From Leptolinea tardivitalis (GTDB lineage Bacteria; Chloroflexota; Anaerolineae; Anaerolineales; Anaerolineaceae), in contig NZ_BBYA01000004.1 of the NCBI RefSeq assembly GCF_001050275.1, forward strand, positions 1-58,948: a stretch of DNA of 58,948 bases, read 5' to 3'. The translations under genes and the position numbers were made by a program. Shown here one piece after another: positions 44,425 through 53,390 of the stretch (position 1 is the stretch's first letter; each line of letters begins with the position of its first letter). The notes beneath the pieces were generated by a model that searched no databases, was not told the DNA's origin, and worked only from the letters and a program-made list of their open reading frames with translations.

Positions 44425-45870
44425 ATGATGACGGAAGAAAAAAAATATCGAATCGAAAAAGATTCCCTCGGAGAGATTAATGTCCCGGCAGACATGCTCT
44501 ACGGAGCTCAAACTCAAAGGGCTGTAGAAAATTTTCCCATCAGCGGATATCTTCCTGACAGGGCATTCATCTGGTCCATAGCGGTGATCAAACTGGCAGC
44601 TGCCCGGGTAAACCTCTCTCTCGGATTGCTCCTTCCGCCTATTGCGGAAGCCATTCAAGATGCATCAAAAGAAATTATGGAAGGTAAATGGGATAAACAT
44701 TTTGTCGTTGATCCCTTCCAGGCTGGTGCTGGTACCAGCCATCATATGAATATTAACGAAGTGACGGCATCCCGCGCCAATCAGATTCTGGAGGAAAACC
44801 AGATACAGGGTAAAGTTCATCCGAATGACCATGTGAACATGGCTCAATCAACGAATGACGTTATCCCCACAGCCATCCGACTGGGCTGTCTATGGCGTTT
44901 AAATGACCTGGATGAGGCACTCCTTTCGGCTGCCAATGCCTTTACAAGAAAATCTGTCGAATTTGACAATGTGATTAAATCTGGGCGCACACACCTGCAA
45001 GATGCTGTGCCCGTCCGACTGGGACAGGAATTCAGTGCGTATGCCTCTGCCATACAACGTGATCGTAATCGAATATTGGAGGCATCTGAAGATCTCGGTC
45101 GCCTGGGTATAGGTGGAACAGCCGCTGGCACAGGTTTAAATGCCCACCCCGATTTCGCCTCCCGTATGGTTTCAGAGATGGCAAACATCACCGGATTTTC
45201 ATTGGAACTCTCCGAAAACCTGTTTGAATCCATGCAATCAATGGCAGATTTCACAGCTTTCAGCGGGGCTCTGCGCACCTGCGCTGTTACATTTACGAAA
45301 ATCGCCAATGACCTCCGCCTGCTTTCATCCGGCCCAGCGAGCGGCCTGGATGAAATCCACCTTCCGGCCGTCCAACCAGGTTCAAGCATCATGCCGGGAA
45401 AAGTCAACCCGGTGATGGCAGAAATGTTGAATATGGTCATGATTCAGGTTTGCGCTATGGATACAGCCGTTGCCCTGGCATCCGGAGCCGGTCAGCTTGA
45501 ATTAAATGTCATGATGCCTTCAATCGCCTACAACCTGTTTGAAATGATGAAGATCATGACATCCGGCATTAACGCCTTCACCAACCGTTGTGTTGATGGT
45601 ATATCAGCCAACCCGGAACGCTGCCGGTTCTGGTTGGAACGCAATACCATTCTTGTAACAGCGCTTAATCCCATTATTGGCTATCAGGCAGGTGCAAAAC
45701 TGGCCCAGGAAGCCCGCCGACAGGATGTATCCATTCTGGCAGTAGCTGAACAGCAAATCAAGAATGGGCAATTATCCCGCCTGGATGGAACTCCGGTTAC
45801 TCTGGAAGAAATAAAAACCGCCCTCCAGTCAGTTGATGCAATGACCAGGGGCGGTTTAATGGCGTCGTAA
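44425..45870 (+). CDS. Aspartate ammonia-lyase / class II fumarase family
   Basis: A 481-residue member of the aspartase-fumarase superfamily with the signature GSSIMPGKVNPVM and the segments SGRTHLQDAVPVRLGQEF, FQAGAGTSHHMNINEV and GTAAGTGLNAHPDF. AGTS and DAVP favour aspartase, while GRTHLQD and the N-x-HP-x-F segment look fumarase-like, so the substrate is uncertain. Aspartase (deaminating aspartate to fumarate) is slightly preferred. Two adjacent ATG codons are possible starts. It is convergent with ppgK. Confidence 0.85.
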   Translation: MMTEEKKYRIEKDSLGEINVPADMLYGAQTQRAVENFPISGYLPDRAFIWSIAVIKLAAARVNLSLGLLLPPIAEAIQDASKEIMEGKWDKHFVVDPFQAGAGTSHHMNINEVTASRANQILEENQIQGKVHPNDHVNMAQSTNDVIPTAIRLGCLWRLNDLDEALLSAANAFTRKSVEFDNVIKSGRTHLQDAVPVRLGQEFSAYASAIQRDRNRILEASEDLGRLGIGGTAAGTGLNAHPDFASRMVSEMANITGFSLELSENLFESMQSMADFTAFSGALRTCAVTFTKIANDLRLLSSGPASGLDEIHLPAVQPGSSIMPGKVNPVMAEMLNMVMIQVCAMDTAVALASGAGQLELNVMMPSIAYNLFEMMKIMTSGINAFTNRCVDGISANPERCRFWLERNTILVTALNPIIGYQAGAKLAQEARRQDVSILAVAEQQIKNGQLSRLDGTPVTLEEIKTALQSVDAMTRGGLMAS

Positions 45871-45877
45871 AATCAGT

Positions 45878-46657
45878 TTATTCCGGTTTCTTGGTTCCTC
45901 GGGCTGATTTCAGCAGGGAATTGCTCCTGTATGCATACACGGCTGCTCCTACCAGTCCCGCCTGGTTTAGCAACTTGGCTGGAATGATCTCGGCGCGGAT
46001 ACGCAAAAACCGTACATACTGGTCAAAACTCTTACTGGCTCCTCCGCCGATGATAAATACATCCGGCGAAAACAGCCTCTCGTACGTGCTGAGGACTTCC
46101 TGGAACCGCATGGCCCATTCTTCCCAGGTCCATTTCTTGCGTTCCCGGGTGGCATCAGATGCCCTGCGCTCTGCATCCTTCCCCCGAATTTCGATATGGC
46201 CAAATTCTGTATTGGGGAACAACTTTCCGTCTATAAATAGAGCTGATCCAATCCCCGTTCCTATGGTCAGCATGGCGACCACCCCTTTTTTATAGGCTTT
46301 TCCTGCCCCAAATTCCATCTCCGCCAGACCTGCTGCATCGGCATCATTTAAAACATACGATTTACATCCCGTTTCTCCGGTCAATAAAGCACTTACATCC
46401 GTACCTATCCAGCTTTTATCAATATTGGCGGCTGAATAGGCAACGCCATGATGAACCACTGCAGGGAATCCTGCGCCTAAAACTCCCTGGTATGAAAAAT
46501 GTTTGACTACCTGGTTGACCACGTTTGCTACATCTTTAGGTCTGGCTTCTTCCGGTGTAGGCAATCGAAACCTGTCAGCCGTGAGCAGACCGGTTGCCAC
46601 ATCAACCATTGCTCCCTTAATTCCAGAACCACCAATATCAAGTCCCAGTACTTCCAT
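45878..46657 (-). CDS. ppgK: Polyphosphate glucokinase
   Basis: A 259-residue ROK-fold kinase that phosphorylates glucose with polyphosphate or ATP. Phosphate loops DIGGSGIKGA (7-16) and LTIGTGIGSALF, and LNDADAAGLAEM with the catalytic Asp, match the PpgK group. It is the last gene of a five-gene minus-strand operon. With malQ and the glycogen genes nearby, it could return glucose released from glucan to glucose 6-phosphate. Confidence 0.9.
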   Translation of the reverse strand: MEVLGLDIGGSGIKGAMVDVATGLLTADRFRLPTPEEARPKDVANVVNQVVKHFSYQGVLGAGFPAVVHHGVAYSAANIDKSWIGTDVSALLTGETGCKSYVLNDADAAGLAEMEFGAGKAYKKGVVAMLTIGTGIGSALFIDGKLFPNTEFGHIEIRGKDAERRASDATRERKKWTWEEWAMRFQEVLSTYERLFSPDVFIIGGGASKSFDQYVRFLRIRAEIIPAKLLNQAGLVGAAVYAYRSNSLLKSARGTKKPE

Positions 46658-46673
46658 TTTGCCTCCAGAGAAT

Positions 46674-47822
46674 TTATGAACCAGATTTTGAGCATCCGTT
46701 CATAGTATGTTCTTCCATTGTTTCGGAAAATACATGCTTGCCAGAATTATCACATTCGGCGCGGAAATAAAGGTATGTAGAATCCTCCGGGAATGCCACT
46801 GCCTGCAATGACGAAGAATCCGGATTGGATATGGGTGCAGGTGGTAATCCATTAATCTTATATGTATTATAGGGCGAATCGATTTCCAGGTCTTGCAAAC
46901 TTAGAGGGCTTTTCCACCATCCCCACTCCGGTGAATACCCAAGAGAATATTGAACGGTGGGATCACTTTGGAGTGGCATACCGGTTTGCAGCCGGTTTAA
47001 AAAGACAGATGCTATCAGGGGTTTTTCCTCATCGATCATGGCTTCTCGCTGAATTATGGAAGCAAGAATGACCGCCTGGTAGATCGTCAATCCCCGGCTG
47101 GTGTATGCTTCCTGCATCTCTGCTGTAACCGTCTGTTTGAATCGATTGACAAAGGCAGCAATAAGGTCATCTATAGTCACATCACGCCGAAAGGAATAAT
47201 TTCCCGGCGTAAGAAATCCTTCCAGTGAAAGTGTTTCACTTCCAACCAGATCAGGATCATTTATTGGCTGGTTTACCTTTGCCAGAAATTCTTCTATCGA
47301 GATATTCAAACCTGATGTGGGTAAGGCTTCGGCAATTTCTTCTTTTCGCCATCCGGGTAATATCACAAAATCTACCAGACTGGAACTGGCATCTTGAAGG
47401 ATAAATAAGACCTCTCGCAGGCTGCTCCCGCCTGATATGAGGTATTTCCCTGGCAGAATACGCCTGTCTGCCCCTGTGTAGATCAACATACTTCGAAATA
47501 ACGCCCGATCAGTCACTAATCCCTGGCTTACCAGATCATTAATTACATCATCTAAAGGTTCGCCATCACTGATGATGAAATCTCGAGGTTGTCCGATGTC
47601 ACCTCTGTGGGAAATTTTTGATTGTTTTATAAAGAAGGTTGTTTCAAGGAAAACAAGTTGTGAAGATCGCAATCCAGGATCCGGGTTGCCAACCAGTTCA
47701 CGCACCTGCTGGCGGATTAACTGTCCACCAATAAATATCAAAGTGGCAATACAAATTAAAAAGAAAATCACGGTGATTCGTAAGACAGTATGTCGAGTAG
47801 GTTTTCCGGTCGGTTCAGTCAT
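46674..47822 (-). CDS. mltG: Endolytic murein transglycosylase MltG
   Basis: A 382-residue protein with one N-terminal membrane helix (about 13-33), a LysM-like region and the YceG catalytic domain. ASIIQREAMIDEEKPLIASV carries the catalytic Glu, and LQSDPTVQYSLGY follows. It cuts nascent glycan strands outside the membrane. Its start overlaps the ruvX end by eight bases. Presence of this gene implies a peptidoglycan-type wall. Confidence 0.94.
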   Translation of the reverse strand: MTEPTGKPTRHTVLRITVIFFLICIATLIFIGGQLIRQQVRELVGNPDPGLRSSQLVFLETTFFIKQSKISHRGDIGQPRDFIISDGEPLDDVINDLVSQGLVTDRALFRSMLIYTGADRRILPGKYLISGGSSLREVLFILQDASSSLVDFVILPGWRKEEIAEALPTSGLNISIEEFLAKVNQPINDPDLVGSETLSLEGFLTPGNYSFRRDVTIDDLIAAFVNRFKQTVTAEMQEAYTSRGLTIYQAVILASIIQREAMIDEEKPLIASVFLNRLQTGMPLQSDPTVQYSLGYSPEWGWWKSPLSLQDLEIDSPYNTYKINGLPPAPISNPDSSSLQAVAFPEDSTYLYFRAECDNSGKHVFSETMEEHTMNGCSKSGS

Positions 47823-48237
47823 GTATTGTCATGTTATCAAAAAAAGATTGAAGGATCACTGCAGCAGCGAGAGCATCTTGATGACCGCGCCGATCTTTCT
47901 TGGATTTTCGTGATTCAAGAGTTATCAACCTTGCATCTCTGGTCGAAAGTGCCTCATCACAGTATTCCACAGGCAGACCACATGCCTCCTGTAGGGCAGT
48001 GCCAAAACTCAGGGCATGTCTTCCCATCGAATTCGGTATGCCATCTTCCTGGTAACTAATACCAATGACTACATGGCTGGCCTGAATTCTATGTAAGGCT
48101 TTGAGAATTTTTTCAATATCCGCTTTTCTTGATGTGTGTTCAATGACTTCCAGTGGTTGTGCAAGACGAACTTCGGCAGAACCCGAAGCCAGTCCAATGT
48201 GTTTCTCACCCAGATCAAGGCACAGGTAGGTCTTCAT
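47815..48237 (-). CDS. ruvX: Holliday junction resolvase-like RuvX (YqgF)
   Basis: A 140-residue RNase H-fold protein. LCLDLGEKHIGLASGS carries the first acidic residue, VVIGISYQEDG the second, and YCDEALSTRDA with the later Asp the rest. The family has been linked to pre-16S rRNA processing as well as junction resolution. The ruvX-mltG order is common in bacteria. It overlaps the upstream gene by four bases. Confidence 0.92.
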   Translation of the reverse strand: MKTYLCLDLGEKHIGLASGSAEVRLAQPLEVIEHTSRKADIEKILKALHRIQASHVVIGISYQEDGIPNSMGRHALSFGTALQEACGLPVEYCDEALSTRDARLITLESRKSKKDRRGHQDALAAAVILQSFFDNMTIHD

Positions 48238-49742
48238 GGCACAACCACATTTATTCTGGTTTCAAGCCAGGGTAAGAGAGGCAGCCAGACTGGCCATGTC
48301 TCAATTTCTGGAGGCTGTTTTGAGAGCATTTGCAGAGAAATGGCAGATAATGCACTGCGCCGGCTCAATCCAACAATATTGTGGCGAATGGAATCTGTGT
48401 TCACTTTTGGGATCATCTGCCCTTTTATCTGTGTTCTCATTTTTACAGTGTTTGACACATGATCAAATGTCTGATCCACAATCTGCACTTCAACCATTTC
48501 ACGATTGGAAATCATCCACCCGGGGAGCAATCGGTTGGCAGCCAACAGCTCCTCTGCATGTGCTGTCAAGGAAGAATGATGGATAACCAGGGCAGAAAAT
48601 TCCACTTTCTGGCGCATTGTGGCTGTTGTTCCTGCCTGCCCGATGGTTGGAGTCATCTCTTCAGAAATCAATTCACCTGCTTTTATAGAAACCGGTAACA
48701 GGATCTCATCTGATTTCAACCCGGCGGATAGTTGTTTTTGAGCCTCAATTGCAAGTTTTTGCTGTAAATCAGCCCGCAAGGCAATGGCATCTTCATTTGA
48801 TGGCGCTGGAATGGTTTTATCTGTACCACCGGAAACCGGTTCTGGATTGGTCAGCTGTACCTGTAAGCCAACCTCACCATCAATCCGGGTAATCGCATTG
48901 GCCGGTGAGTTCCCAGATTCTCCGCCGTATACCGCTTCAATTTCGATTCCAGATACGGTTTCATCGGGAGGAATACGTATATCTTTCAATACATAGTAAC
49001 GCACTGGCGGATTGGTGTTATTGGTCACCAGAGTCCTGGCAGGAATGATCACTTCTTTATTGGTTTGATTGGTAAAGGAGACTGTTCCTTTTGCCTTTTT
49101 ATCCGGCACCGATGAGGTGCCTGTCACCGCCTTGCTGGCTTTGCCTTCAATAGTCACATTCACAACAGAACCATGAAGAATCCCGGGGTTTTCTGCCCCG
49201 CCTTCACGGCTGTCAACCTGGAATTCTACCGTCAATTCTTCATTCTGAGAAACAGGATAGAGACGCACGGTTGCTGAAGGCACCAGGTAAAGGATAAGTG
49301 CCAGGACGGCAATAATTCCAACTGTAAATAAAACCCGTCGCATCAACGCTGAAATAGGGTGGTCTTCTTTTTGCAGGACTGGATGAGTCCGCAATTCTTC
49401 AACCGTTGGCTTTTCAGACAGGTCTTCGTCTCGTAAAACAGGAATACGTCTATGCTTGCGTCTATCCCATCCTTTACGCATGGCACGGTTGACAGAATCA
49501 AACACGGGAATTTGTAGATCGTCGGCTTCGGCACATACCACAGGGTCATCACATACGATACCCAATCGTGATCCCTGAGATGAACATATCCGTTTGATTG
49601 TTACGAGATCCACCTTCCGATCAAATAATGAATAATTTACCGGCCAGACCAGAAGTACCCGGCTGGCTTTTCCCCAGGAGACTTTATCTCGAATGGAACC
49701 GGTATCTTCAGAGCTGTCAAGTTGAATGACCAGAGTTTTCAT
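48234..49742 (-). CDS. Baseplate-J-like membrane protein
   Basis: A 502-residue protein. Residues 1-135 are cytoplasmic (starting MKTLVIQLDSSEDTGSI). A single membrane helix follows at about 147-167, then a long beta-rich extracytoplasmic region with a segment resembling baseplate J/gp47-type proteins (GTVSFTNQTNKEVIIPARTL, IEAVYGGESGNSPANAITRI). It is not part of a phage cluster: its start overlaps the pseudouridine synthase stop, and its stop overlaps ruvX. The function is unknown; a cell-surface role is likely. The start at 49742 is chosen for the ATGA overlap. Confidence 0.8.
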   Translation of the reverse strand: MKTLVIQLDSSEDTGSIRDKVSWGKASRVLLVWPVNYSLFDRKVDLVTIKRICSSQGSRLGIVCDDPVVCAEADDLQIPVFDSVNRAMRKGWDRRKHRRIPVLRDEDLSEKPTVEELRTHPVLQKEDHPISALMRRVLFTVGIIAVLALILYLVPSATVRLYPVSQNEELTVEFQVDSREGGAENPGILHGSVVNVTIEGKASKAVTGTSSVPDKKAKGTVSFTNQTNKEVIIPARTLVTNNTNPPVRYYVLKDIRIPPDETVSGIEIEAVYGGESGNSPANAITRIDGEVGLQVQLTNPEPVSGGTDKTIPAPSNEDAIALRADLQQKLAIEAQKQLSAGLKSDEILLPVSIKAGELISEEMTPTIGQAGTTATMRQKVEFSALVIHHSSLTAHAEELLAANRLLPGWMISNREMVEVQIVDQTFDHVSNTVKMRTQIKGQMIPKVNTDSIRHNIVGLSRRSALSAISLQMLSKQPPEIETWPVWLPLLPWLETRINVVVP

Positions 49743-50329
49743 CGATGACGCCAGCTCCCCCGGCGCAAACTTTCTACTTCTTCCGCCGTAAGGTAACGCC
49801 ACTCTCCCGGATCAAGTCCTTCCACCGTCACATTCCCGATAGCAGCCCGAAATAACCGAAGAGTGGGTAATCCAACAGCCGCTGTCATCCGGCGGACCTG
49901 TCGTTTCCGGCCTTCTCGTAAGATAATCTGAAGCCAGCAGACAGCTCCCTTTCGAGTCCCCGCAATATCCCGTTCGACAAGGCCAGGATCCGGTATTTCC
50001 ATAACCGAACACCGCCTTGTTTTTACACCTTCAATAATAACGCCATTGCTTAAATCTACCAGTGCTTTATCAGTTATCTCTCCCAGAACCATTACCCAGT
50101 ACGTTTTTGGGATATGATGTACAGGCTGTGTAATCTTGCTAATCAAATCTCCATCATTTGTTAGAATAAGAGCACCTTCGCTGTCAAAATCCAAGCGTCC
50201 TGCGGCATATACTCCCGGAACAGGGACATAAGATTTCAACGTCGGGCGGCCATCAGAGTCAGTAAAATTGGATAATACTCCGTATGGCTTATTGAGAATA
50301 AGATAGAGATTTCTTTTTGATTTTTCCAA
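49739..50329 (-). CDS. rRNA pseudouridine synthase, RluE-like
   Basis: A 196-residue RsuA/RluE-group synthase without an S4 domain. LILNKPYGVLSNF opens it, GRLDFDSEGALILTNDG holds the catalytic D47, and EGRKRQVRRMTAAVGLPTLRLFR closes the core. The lack of S4 and the short length fit RluE (23S rRNA) better than RsuA. It leads the minus-strand operon towards ppgK. Confidence 0.9.
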   Translation of the reverse strand: MEKSKRNLYLILNKPYGVLSNFTDSDGRPTLKSYVPVPGVYAAGRLDFDSEGALILTNDGDLISKITQPVHHIPKTYWVMVLGEITDKALVDLSNGVIIEGVKTRRCSVMEIPDPGLVERDIAGTRKGAVCWLQIILREGRKRQVRRMTAAVGLPTLRLFRAAIGNVTVEGLDPGEWRYLTAEEVESLRRGSWRHR

Positions 50330-50378
50330 GGGTCACCAGTGACACTATAATTATAAAAACAAATAGGAAAATCCTCGA

Positions 50379-51194
50379 ATGAAAAAGACACTAATTCTGG
50401 CAGCCACTCTCTGCCTGCTAATAGCCTGTAATTTTATCGGAGCTATGAACCCTGAACACAAGCAAGCCATCTCAACTCAGGTAAGCGAACAATTGACTGC
50501 CTCACCCATCGTCCTGCCAACACAAACCATTGACCAGACAGCCCTGGCTGCCACGGAAATCATCACCCCCACTGAAACAGAAACGTTGGAACCAACCATC
50601 ACGTTGACGCCCACCCTCTCGCCGGATGACCCACGTACTCGTCTGGGTGAACCGACCTGGAAGGAAACGTTTGATAAACCCAATCAAAATTTCTACCAGT
50701 ACGAAGATGATCAAACCCGGTTCCTCTATGAAAATGGCGCTCTGTCTCTCACGGCTAAAAACGCCAACGGTTGGACAGGCTGGAGCATGTCTTATCCCAA
50801 ACCGCACAATTTCTATCTGGAAGCCACATTCAAAACGCAAACCTGTTCCGGTGCTGACCAGTACGGGCTGGTTTTCCGGTCACCCGATTATAAAGATGGT
50901 TATTTCCTTGGAATCACCTGCGATGGAAAATTCTCCCTGCGCATCTATTCACAAAAAGGATTCTTGATTTCACCAACAGGCAATCCGGCAATTAATTCAG
51001 GTCCCAATCAGGTAAATCGCATCGGTATTCTTGCCCAGAATGACCGCTTTGCCTTCTATGCCAATGGGAAGAAACTTCAGGAAACAAAAGATTCAACCTT
51101 CATGGATGCCGGACTGTTCGGTGCTTTCATCGTTTCAGTCAACACACCCAAATTCACGGTAAATATGGACGAAATTGCCTTCTGGAACCAGTAA
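50379..51194 (+). CDS. Lipoprotein with lectin-like domain
   Basis: A 271-residue predicted lipoprotein. The signal peptide MKKTLILAATLCLLIAC ends in a lipobox, then a Thr-rich stalk (about 30-88, TPTETETLEPTITLTPTLSP). A C-terminal concanavalin-A-like beta-sandwich follows (about 100-271; FYLEATFKTQ, YGLVFRSPDYKDGYFLGI, FAFYANGKKLQE), of the kind that binds carbohydrate. No catalytic residues are evident. It is displayed outside the membrane. It stands alone, divergent from the rluE-like gene. Confidence 0.83.
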   Translation: MKKTLILAATLCLLIACNFIGAMNPEHKQAISTQVSEQLTASPIVLPTQTIDQTALAATEIITPTETETLEPTITLTPTLSPDDPRTRLGEPTWKETFDKPNQNFYQYEDDQTRFLYENGALSLTAKNANGWTGWSMSYPKPHNFYLEATFKTQTCSGADQYGLVFRSPDYKDGYFLGITCDGKFSLRIYSQKGFLISPTGNPAINSGPNQVNRIGILAQNDRFAFYANGKKLQETKDSTFMDAGLFGAFIVSVNTPKFTVNMDEIAFWNQ

Positions 51195-51284
51195 ATCGTC
51201 GAGACAATCATATAGCTTCACGGTTTATTCACCGAAAGGCGGGATGTATTCAAATCTTAAGAAGCATGGAGCACCATTTAACGA

Positions 51285-53390
51285 ATGGAACTGACATCGC
51301 AGCAAATTCTGCTTAGAGACTTACCATTCGATAAGAAAATCTTCGTTCGGGGTGAGGCCGGTACCGGAAAATCCACAGCTGCCATTGCCCATCTCGAACA
51401 GATGATTTCAAAGGGTATTCCATCTGAATCGATTCTTGTGCTCGTTCCCCAGAGACCGCTTGCCCGTCCGTATATGCAGGCACTTTCCAATCCAAATCTC
51501 CCTGCGGGCACCCGTCCATCCATTCTGACAATTGGCGGTTTAGCCCGTCGTATGGACGAACTTTTCTGGCCTCTCTTGCGTGAAACTGCTGGGTTTAGAA
51601 ACCCGGAGATGGAACCGCAATTCCTCACCGTGGAATCAACCCAGTATTTCCTCAGCCTGATTGTAGATCCCTTGCGCGAAAAAGGCTACTTCGACGGGAT
51701 TTCGATTGAACCGCTGCGTTTATACAGTCAGATTCTGGATAACCTGAATAAAACAGCAGTAGTTGGCTTTCCAATAAATGAGATCGCCCCCCGGCTTCGC
51801 TCTGCATGGATTGGCAGTCAGGCGGATACCCGTTATTTTGATCAGGCACAGGAATGTGCTTACCTCTTTCGAGATTATTGTCTTGAACATTCTCTGTTGG
51901 ATTTTTCTCTTCAACTGGATGTGTTTTACCATCATCTCTGGCAAAATGATATTTTTCAAAAATATCTAAAGGAAAATTATCAGTATCTGATCTATGACAA
52001 TGTAGAAGAGGATTACCCCATCGCACATACCATAGTTCGCGAATGGATCCCCAGATTACGGGGAACTCTATTGATCCTTGACGAGAATGGGGGTTACCGG
52101 TCATTCCTGGGGGCAGATCCACTTTCAGCCGCTACACTCGCCGACATGACAGAAAAAACCATCCGATTGACTGAACCTATTAATGTGCCTCCTTCGTTGG
52201 TTGATTTTCGTCACCAATTGGCAGTGCATATTCGTATGGAACCTGTGCCGCCATCAGCGAAACCATTGCGGGTCGAGAATGTAAATTTACATTACTGCCG
52301 CTTTTTCCCCCAAATGCTGGATTCCGTAGTCAATTGCATCGAAAACCTGACCAGGGCTGGAACAAATCCGGGTGATATTGCCGTTCTCTCTCCCTTTGTT
52401 TCTGATTCTCTGCGTTTCTCTTTGCAGACCCGTTTGGAAGAGAAGAACATCAAGCTGACCACCCACCGCCCGGGGCGCGAATTGCGTAATGAACCGGCCG
52501 TGCGATGCCTGTTTGCTATGGCCAAATTAGCCCACCCGCAATGGAAGCTAAAAATCAAATCACTTGAATGGCGGAATGCATTGATGACGGCCATTGAAGG
52601 TCTTGATTTGATTCGTGCCGATTTTTTGGCAAATACATTACTCTCCCATAAAACCGAAGGTGATGTCCTTAATCCATTCTCTCAATTGAAACCTGAAATG
52701 GCTGAACGCATCACATACCAGGTTGGCGAAAAATATGAAATTATTCGGGCATGGTTGGCAGCATCACATGACAATACGATGCAGGATTTACCGGCTTTTT
52801 TTACCCGATGTTTTGGAGAATTGCTTTCGCAAAAGGGATTTGGATTTCACCAGTCGTATGATATGGCAGATGCAACCGAACGATTAATTCAATCTGCCAG
52901 AGAGTTCGATTCGGTTATCAGACCTGTTCTTCCGCAGGAAAATTCGGGGGCGGAATTCCTTCAATTGTTGGAGAATGGCATTACCGGGGCACAGTTTTTA
53001 CCATCCTGGTTAGACGAAAGGAAAGATGCTGTGTTGCTTTCTCCGGCATTTACTTTTCTCATGCGTAACCAACCTTGCCCCTATCAGATATGGCTTGACC
53101 CCGGCAACACCGGATGGTGGGAAAGATTAAATCAACCATTGACCCACCCTGTTGTACTTAGCCTGAATTGGCCGCCGGATGCCAGGTGGACTGATGCGGA
53201 GGAACTGAACCATAATCAGAATTCACTTGTCTCCCACACAGGCGGACTGCTAAACCGCTGTACAGACAGCCTGCACATCTTCCTGATCCAGGTGGATGAA
53301 CAGGGTAATGAACCTCGAGGACCACTCTTGCAGGCCATCAACCGTTTTCTCCGGTACAACCCGGGAGGTTTGACTCTCTATGATGCCTAA
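51285..53390 (+). CDS. AddB-like helicase-fold protein, nuclease domain absent
   Basis: A 701-residue SF1-type protein resembling the helicase part of AddB. Walker A GEAGTGKS (23-30) is intact, but the DExx-type motif II reads YDNVEED (D238 to D243), so ATPase activity is doubtful. Later segments (NPGDIAVLSPFVSDSLRFSL, TTHRPGRELRNEPAVRCLF) follow the UvrD/AddB 2A domain pattern. It ends near 700 residues with no PD-(D/E)XK nuclease or Cys cluster, while AddB usually continues for about 400 more. It overlaps the helicase gene downstream by 11 bases. Tentative role: scanning or structural subunit of an end-resection complex. Confidence 0.72.
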   Translation: MELTSQQILLRDLPFDKKIFVRGEAGTGKSTAAIAHLEQMISKGIPSESILVLVPQRPLARPYMQALSNPNLPAGTRPSILTIGGLARRMDELFWPLLRETAGFRNPEMEPQFLTVESTQYFLSLIVDPLREKGYFDGISIEPLRLYSQILDNLNKTAVVGFPINEIAPRLRSAWIGSQADTRYFDQAQECAYLFRDYCLEHSLLDFSLQLDVFYHHLWQNDIFQKYLKENYQYLIYDNVEEDYPIAHTIVREWIPRLRGTLLILDENGGYRSFLGADPLSAATLADMTEKTIRLTEPINVPPSLVDFRHQLAVHIRMEPVPPSAKPLRVENVNLHYCRFFPQMLDSVVNCIENLTRAGTNPGDIAVLSPFVSDSLRFSLQTRLEEKNIKLTTHRPGRELRNEPAVRCLFAMAKLAHPQWKLKIKSLEWRNALMTAIEGLDLIRADFLANTLLSHKTEGDVLNPFSQLKPEMAERITYQVGEKYEIIRAWLAASHDNTMQDLPAFFTRCFGELLSQKGFGFHQSYDMADATERLIQSAREFDSVIRPVLPQENSGAEFLQLLENGITGAQFLPSWLDERKDAVLLSPAFTFLMRNQPCPYQIWLDPGNTGWWERLNQPLTHPVVLSLNWPPDARWTDAEELNHNQNSLVSHTGGLLNRCTDSLHIFLIQVDEQGNEPRGPLLQAINRFLRYNPGGLTLYDA

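Noticed and set aside
48234-49742. Phage remnant suggested by the baseplate-J-like protein
   Set aside because: Neighbours are host genes in tight overlaps, and no other phage gene is present.
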